Below, piece after piece: positions 14,528 through 17,329 of a stretch of DNA of 17,329 nucleotides; positions within the stretch are counted from its first letter, which is position 1; the number at the start of each line of letters is the position of its first letter. The stretch is from CAZFHP01 sp964519365 (GTDB lineage: Bacteria; Babelota; Babeliae; Babelales; RVW-14): positions 1 through 17,329 of the forward strand of contig CAZFHP010000031.1 in the NCBI GenBank assembly GCA_964519365.1. Direction: 5' to 3'. The translations under genes and the position numbers were made by a program. Below the pieces are notes generated by a model, which saw only the letters and a program-made list of their open reading frames with translations, was not told the DNA's origin and ran no database searches.

Positions 14528-16009
14528 ATGATACACGAAGCAATTAATTTTTTTAATACCAAAATCGAAAACTTTTTACAAATAGACAGGCATGAGAGAA
14601 AAAAACTTATCTTCTTGGGCCTATCGTTCTTCTTCATAATAGGCTCTTATTCAATATTGCGCTCGCTCAAAACATCAATCTTTTTGAGCTTTATTGGAAA
14701 AGAGTATCAACCATACACGCGCTTTATTATTATTGTACTGATTATCCCGTGTATGTTCTTTTACTCAAAACTTGTCGATCGACTAAAACGGTGGTCTGTT
14801 ATTTATACCATCATTGCAATCTATACACTCGTGGGTATTGTTCTTGCCTTTTTCTTAGCTCACCCGGTATACGGCGTACAAAACACACAGACAAACCCAT
14901 ATCGTTTATTAGGCTGGGCGTATGAAATATACATGGATCTCTATTCTGCACTTGTTGTCAGCACGTTTTGGGGTTTTGTAAATTCAGTCTATACCCCCAA
15001 CATCGCTCGTAAAAATTATGGCTTAATCGTCGCAATCTCTCGTATAAGCGGGGTAGCAACGCCACTTATCGGTCTTTCTATCACCAATAGTTTTGGCCCA
15101 ACAAGTATCCCGTTCTTAGTTTTCGGCGCTTCATGCTTTTTAGGACTTACGGTTTTAACCATTCGTCATATCGTAAAAACAGTACCTGAAGAATATTTAC
15201 AAGGCTATCATGGAACAATAAAACATAACACAAAGTCTGAAAATAACGATTCGCAGAAACTAAAAATCAAACGAAAAAAGACAAACTTTCTTGACGGATT
15301 AAAGCTCATGCTCACACAGCCCTATGTTTTAGGTATTTTCATCCTTACGTATAGCATTGAAGCAACAGCTGTTATTTTTGACTATCAAATGCAAGTACTC
15401 ATGTCTATCGAAACAAACAATCAAATCGGCGCAATGAGCTCATTCATGTTCATATACACGGCATCATTTCAGTTAATAGGCTTTCTGTTCGCTATTTTTG
15501 GCACGTCAACGTTGCTCAAAAAACTGGGGACCAGAACCTGCCTGATGCTCATGCCAGGAATAATACTTGCCCTTACCATAACCCTTTTGCTTTATCCAAA
15601 ACTTGCAACGATATTTGTTATCATGATTATTCTTCGTGCACTTAATTATGGTTTCAATTTACCGGTGCGTGAAACACTGTATATTCCAACGGTAAAAAAT
15701 ATCCAGCTTAAATCAAAAGTCTGGGTTGACTCGTTTGGCAAAACGCTTTCAAAAAGCTCTGGGGCAGGACTTATTATCCTATCAAACACGATAACCCAAC
15801 TTTCTAACGTAACAATTAATTCGGTCTTTGCTTTGGGAATAACCGCAATGTACGGGGTAACATCTCTACTTGTAGGTAAAAAATACGCTCAAACAATCAA
15901 AAATAACGAAATAATTGGAGCTCAAACAAGCGACACCCCTGACACAGAAGAAAAAACGCTTTCGACCAATAACAAACAAAAACCAGTACTAAATCGAAAT
16001 AATGCTTGA
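14528..16009 (+). CDS. NTT-family nucleotide transporter (ATP/ADP antiporter-like), copy 2
   Basis: This is a tandem paralogue of the preceding gene (493 residues, same membrane topology). Shared landmarks include YSKLVDRLKR (~79-88), AHPVYGVQNTQT (~111-122), NYGLIVAISRISG (~163-175) and NYGFNLPVRETLYIP...LKSKVWVDSFGKTLSKSSG (~373-412). The first conserved Lys is in LRSLKTS (~44-50), with Thr in place of the family's usual Asp. The ATG at 14528 has only a weak purine site (TAGAG) close by, so it may be translated with help from the upstream gene. The C-terminal ~35 residues are hydrophilic. Divergence between the two copies suggests different substrates or opposed exchange directions, as in multi-NTT chlamydiae; this is inference. 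Confidence 0.88.
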   Translation: MIHEAINFFNTKIENFLQIDRHERKKLIFLGLSFFFIIGSYSILRSLKTSIFLSFIGKEYQPYTRFIIIVLIIPCMFFYSKLVDRLKRWSVIYTIIAIYTLVGIVLAFFLAHPVYGVQNTQTNPYRLLGWAYEIYMDLYSALVVSTFWGFVNSVYTPNIARKNYGLIVAISRISGVATPLIGLSITNSFGPTSIPFLVFGASCFLGLTVLTIRHIVKTVPEEYLQGYHGTIKHNTKSENNDSQKLKIKRKKTNFLDGLKLMLTQPYVLGIFILTYSIEATAVIFDYQMQVLMSIETNNQIGAMSSFMFIYTASFQLIGFLFAIFGTSTLLKKLGTRTCLMLMPGIILALTITLLLYPKLATIFVIMIILRALNYGFNLPVRETLYIPTVKNIQLKSKVWVDSFGKTLSKSSGAGLIILSNTITQLSNVTINSVFALGITAMYGVTSLLVGKKYAQTIKNNEIIGAQTSDTPDTEEKTLSTNNKQKPVLNRNNA

Positions 16010-16033
16010 AATTTCGAGAGATTTTGGTACTAT
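16006..16033 (+). promoter_or_regulatory. Promoter candidate for rpsB
   Basis: TTGAAA (16006-16011) and TACTAT (16028-16033) are separated by 16 bp, each 5 of 6 to consensus. The -35 overlaps the stop codon of the preceding transporter gene. A leader of ~120 nt would precede rpsB, room for the S2 autoregulation known in other bacteria, though no structure was identified. Confidence 0.5.
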
Positions 16034-16144
16034 TTTGAGTATGTTACGTAAATATACGTGTTTAATATGTGTTTAATACTTACTTCTTCTTGCGGGTGGT
16101 TAATTTTTGACAAAACCAGGAAGTAACAGTTATAACCCGAATCG

Positions 16145-16150
16145 AAAGGA
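16145..16150 (+). promoter_or_regulatory. Ribosome binding site for the GTG start of rpsB
   Basis: AAAGGA ends 8 nt before GTG 16159. The resulting N-terminus aligns with the S2 family (DMLKAGVHFGH type), so the GTG start is well supported. Confidence 0.65.
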
Positions 16151-16158
16151 CTTATTCC

Positions 16159-17160
16159 GTGATAGACTTAAAAGAAATGCTTAAGGCTGGAATTCATTTT
16201 GGCCATAGAACATCTCGCTGGTCTCCTAAAATGCGCCCATTTATCTGGGGAGCAAAAAACAAAGTTCACCTGATTGATATTTCGAAAGCAGCATTTTTGC
16301 TTGAAAAAGCAGGAGCTTTTTTGAAAGACGAAGCCAGCAAGGGGCATTCTTTTTTGTGGGTCGGAACTAAAAAACCTGCTCGAGACATTGTTAAAAACAC
16401 ATCAACATCGTTAAAAATGCCATTTGTTATCAACCGATGGATCGGTGGAACACTTAGTAACTATAATCAGGTAAAAAAAGCAATAACACGATTATTACAT
16501 TTGCGCGACGTTGTTAGCAAACCAAAAGCTCGTTATACCAAAAAAGAAATCGTCATGCTCAACAAAGAAGTTGAACGTCTGGAAAAAAACGTCGGTGGGA
16601 TCATCGACTTACAGTATCCACCAGCAGCCGTTATCGTTGTTGATGCAAAACGAGAACAATCAGCCGTTAAAGAAGCATCAAAACTCGGGCTTCCTGTTAT
16701 CGCAATCGTCGACACAAACACAGATCCTGATGGCATTACATTTGTTATTCCTGCAAACGACGACTCGCCAAAATCTATCGGGTTTGTTTTTGAACATCTT
16801 GCCAGTGAAGTAAAAGAAGGCCAAAAGCTTTTTAAAGCACAATCAGGCAAACGTAAAGTCCAAGAAAAAGAAGACGCAAAAAAAGTTGCTGATACCGCAA
16901 AAGCAGCGGCAAAAGTCGTCGCGAAACCTGAAAAAAAAGAAGTAAAACCAAAAGAACCAAAAGAAAAAGTCGCAGAAAAAAAAGAAGTCGCGAAAAAGCC
17001 CGCTAAAAAAAGCGCGCCTGAAAAAATAGAAAAAATAGAAAAAATAGAAAAAATAGAAAAAATAGAAAAAAAGCCGACTAAAAAAGTAGCTGTCTCTTCA
17101 GCCAAGAAAGCAAGCACAAAAACAAGCACCGTAAAAAAAGCTACAAAAAAAAACAGTTAA
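16159..17160 (+). CDS. rpsB: 30S ribosomal protein S2 with long Lys-rich C-terminal extension
   Basis: S2 belongs to the 30S subunit and helps recruit S1. Residues 1-228 align with bacterial S2: KEMLKAGIHFGHRT at the start, MRPFIWGAKNKVHLID, FLWVGTKKPA, INRWIGGTLSN, and AIVDTNTDPDGITFVIPANDDS near 182-203. Typical bacterial S2 is about 230-260 residues; this protein has 333 because of a ~105-residue tail rich in Lys, Ala, Glu and Pro, including five EKI triplets from a 9-bp microsatellite. The annotated stop at 17158 follows an A9 run; with one A fewer the frame continues the same Lys-rich pattern and stops at 17177-17179, so the real C-terminus is uncertain. tsf, the common partner gene, does not follow directly; a tRNA does. 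Confidence 0.96.
   Translation: MIDLKEMLKAGIHFGHRTSRWSPKMRPFIWGAKNKVHLIDISKAAFLLEKAGAFLKDEASKGHSFLWVGTKKPARDIVKNTSTSLKMPFVINRWIGGTLSNYNQVKKAITRLLHLRDVVSKPKARYTKKEIVMLNKEVERLEKNVGGIIDLQYPPAAVIVVDAKREQSAVKEASKLGLPVIAIVDTNTDPDGITFVIPANDDSPKSIGFVFEHLASEVKEGQKLFKAQSGKRKVQEKEDAKKVADTAKAAAKVVAKPEKKEVKPKEPKEKVAEKKEVAKKPAKKSAPEKIEKIEKIEKIEKIEKKPTKKVAVSSAKKASTKTSTVKKATKKNS
17020..17064 (+). repeat. 9-bp microsatellite in the rpsB tail
   Basis: Five perfect copies of GAAAAAATA encode Glu-Lys-Ile repeats. A multiple-of-three unit allows copy-number change without frameshift. Confidence 0.9.
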
Positions 17161-17184
17161 AAAAGCTGTTAAAAAATAAAAACA

Positions 17185-17276
17185 GGAGAGGTGGCTGAGT
17201 GGTCGAAAGCGCACGATTGGAAATCGTGTATGTCCTGAAAGGGGCATCGAGGGTTCGAATCCCTCTCTCTCCGCCA
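17185..17276 (+). tRNA. tRNA-Ser (anticodon GGA), CCA encoded
   Basis: The acceptor arm GGAGAGG (17185-17191) pairs with TCTCTCC ending at 17272, with one G-U pair. The anticodon stem CACGA/TCGTG encloses loop TTGGAAA, with GGA at 17219-17221, which reads UCC and UCU codons. The long variable arm (about TGTCCTGAAAGGGGCA) is the class II hallmark of tRNA-Ser. The T arm is GAGGG-TTCGAAT-CCCTC. Discriminator G is followed by encoded CCA at 17274-17276. It starts only 24 nt after the annotated rpsB stop, so it may be processed from the rpsB transcript. Confidence 0.97.
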
Positions 17277-17329
17277 CTATTTTACGGTGAAATTAAAATT
17301 GGCAAGGTAAGTTGGTGATTTGTTTAATT

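Noticed and set aside
16533..17129. Minus-strand open frame of ~198 codons opposite rpsB
   Set aside because: It is the antisense of a Lys-rich S2 tail, giving a Phe/Ser-rich low-complexity product; clearly a shadow.

Overview
The window is AT-rich and densely coded. It combines two tandem nucleotide-transporter (NTT, ATP/ADP antiporter family) genes, secreted beta-propeller proteins with eukaryote-like WD40 repeats, a secreted papain-order cysteine protease candidate, and ordinary bacterial housekeeping genes (lon, rpsB, tRNA-Ser). That mix points to a host-dependent bacterium, most plausibly Candidatus Dependentiae (TM6) or a similar protist-associated energy parasite. The assignment is inferred from gene content; no marker tree was run.

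Left third (249-7714, + strand): four consecutive genes, probably one transcription unit with gaps of 27, about 83 and 27 nt. They encode secreted modular proteins sharing an N-terminal module behind a signal peptide. They then mix three further parts: a predicted beta-helix region, a WD40-like propeller, and an Asn/Ser-rich 49-residue repeat with paired cysteines. Three of the four end in the same short module (GxIEIxGxVxDDS type). Genes 1 and 2 are N / helix / propeller / C; gene 3 is N / 49-aa repeats / two propeller blades and then stops; gene 4 is N / 49-aa repeats / helix / C.

Middle (7651-10261): a convergent minus-strand gene for a secreted or membrane-anchored protein with a Gln-Cys...His...Asp arrangement resembling Josephin/papain-fold proteases. 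Its last ~49 residues are read antisense through the end of gene 4 and a palindromic element. A ~750-bp noncoding stretch follows, with palindromic repeats arranged as two nested inverted pairs.

Right half: lon (minus strand) with an unusual Lys/Ala-rich tail; a 363-bp divergent intergenic region with good promoter candidates; two NTT paralogues in tandem; a promoter and rpsB, whose protein has a ~105-residue Lys-rich tail with a 9-bp microsatellite and an A9 run that probably decides where the protein ends; then tRNA-Ser(GGA) with encoded CCA.

Taken together, the NTT pair would import host nucleotides, while the secreted modular proteins and the protease candidate could act at the cell surface or in the host. 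The link between these groups is inference from co-location only.
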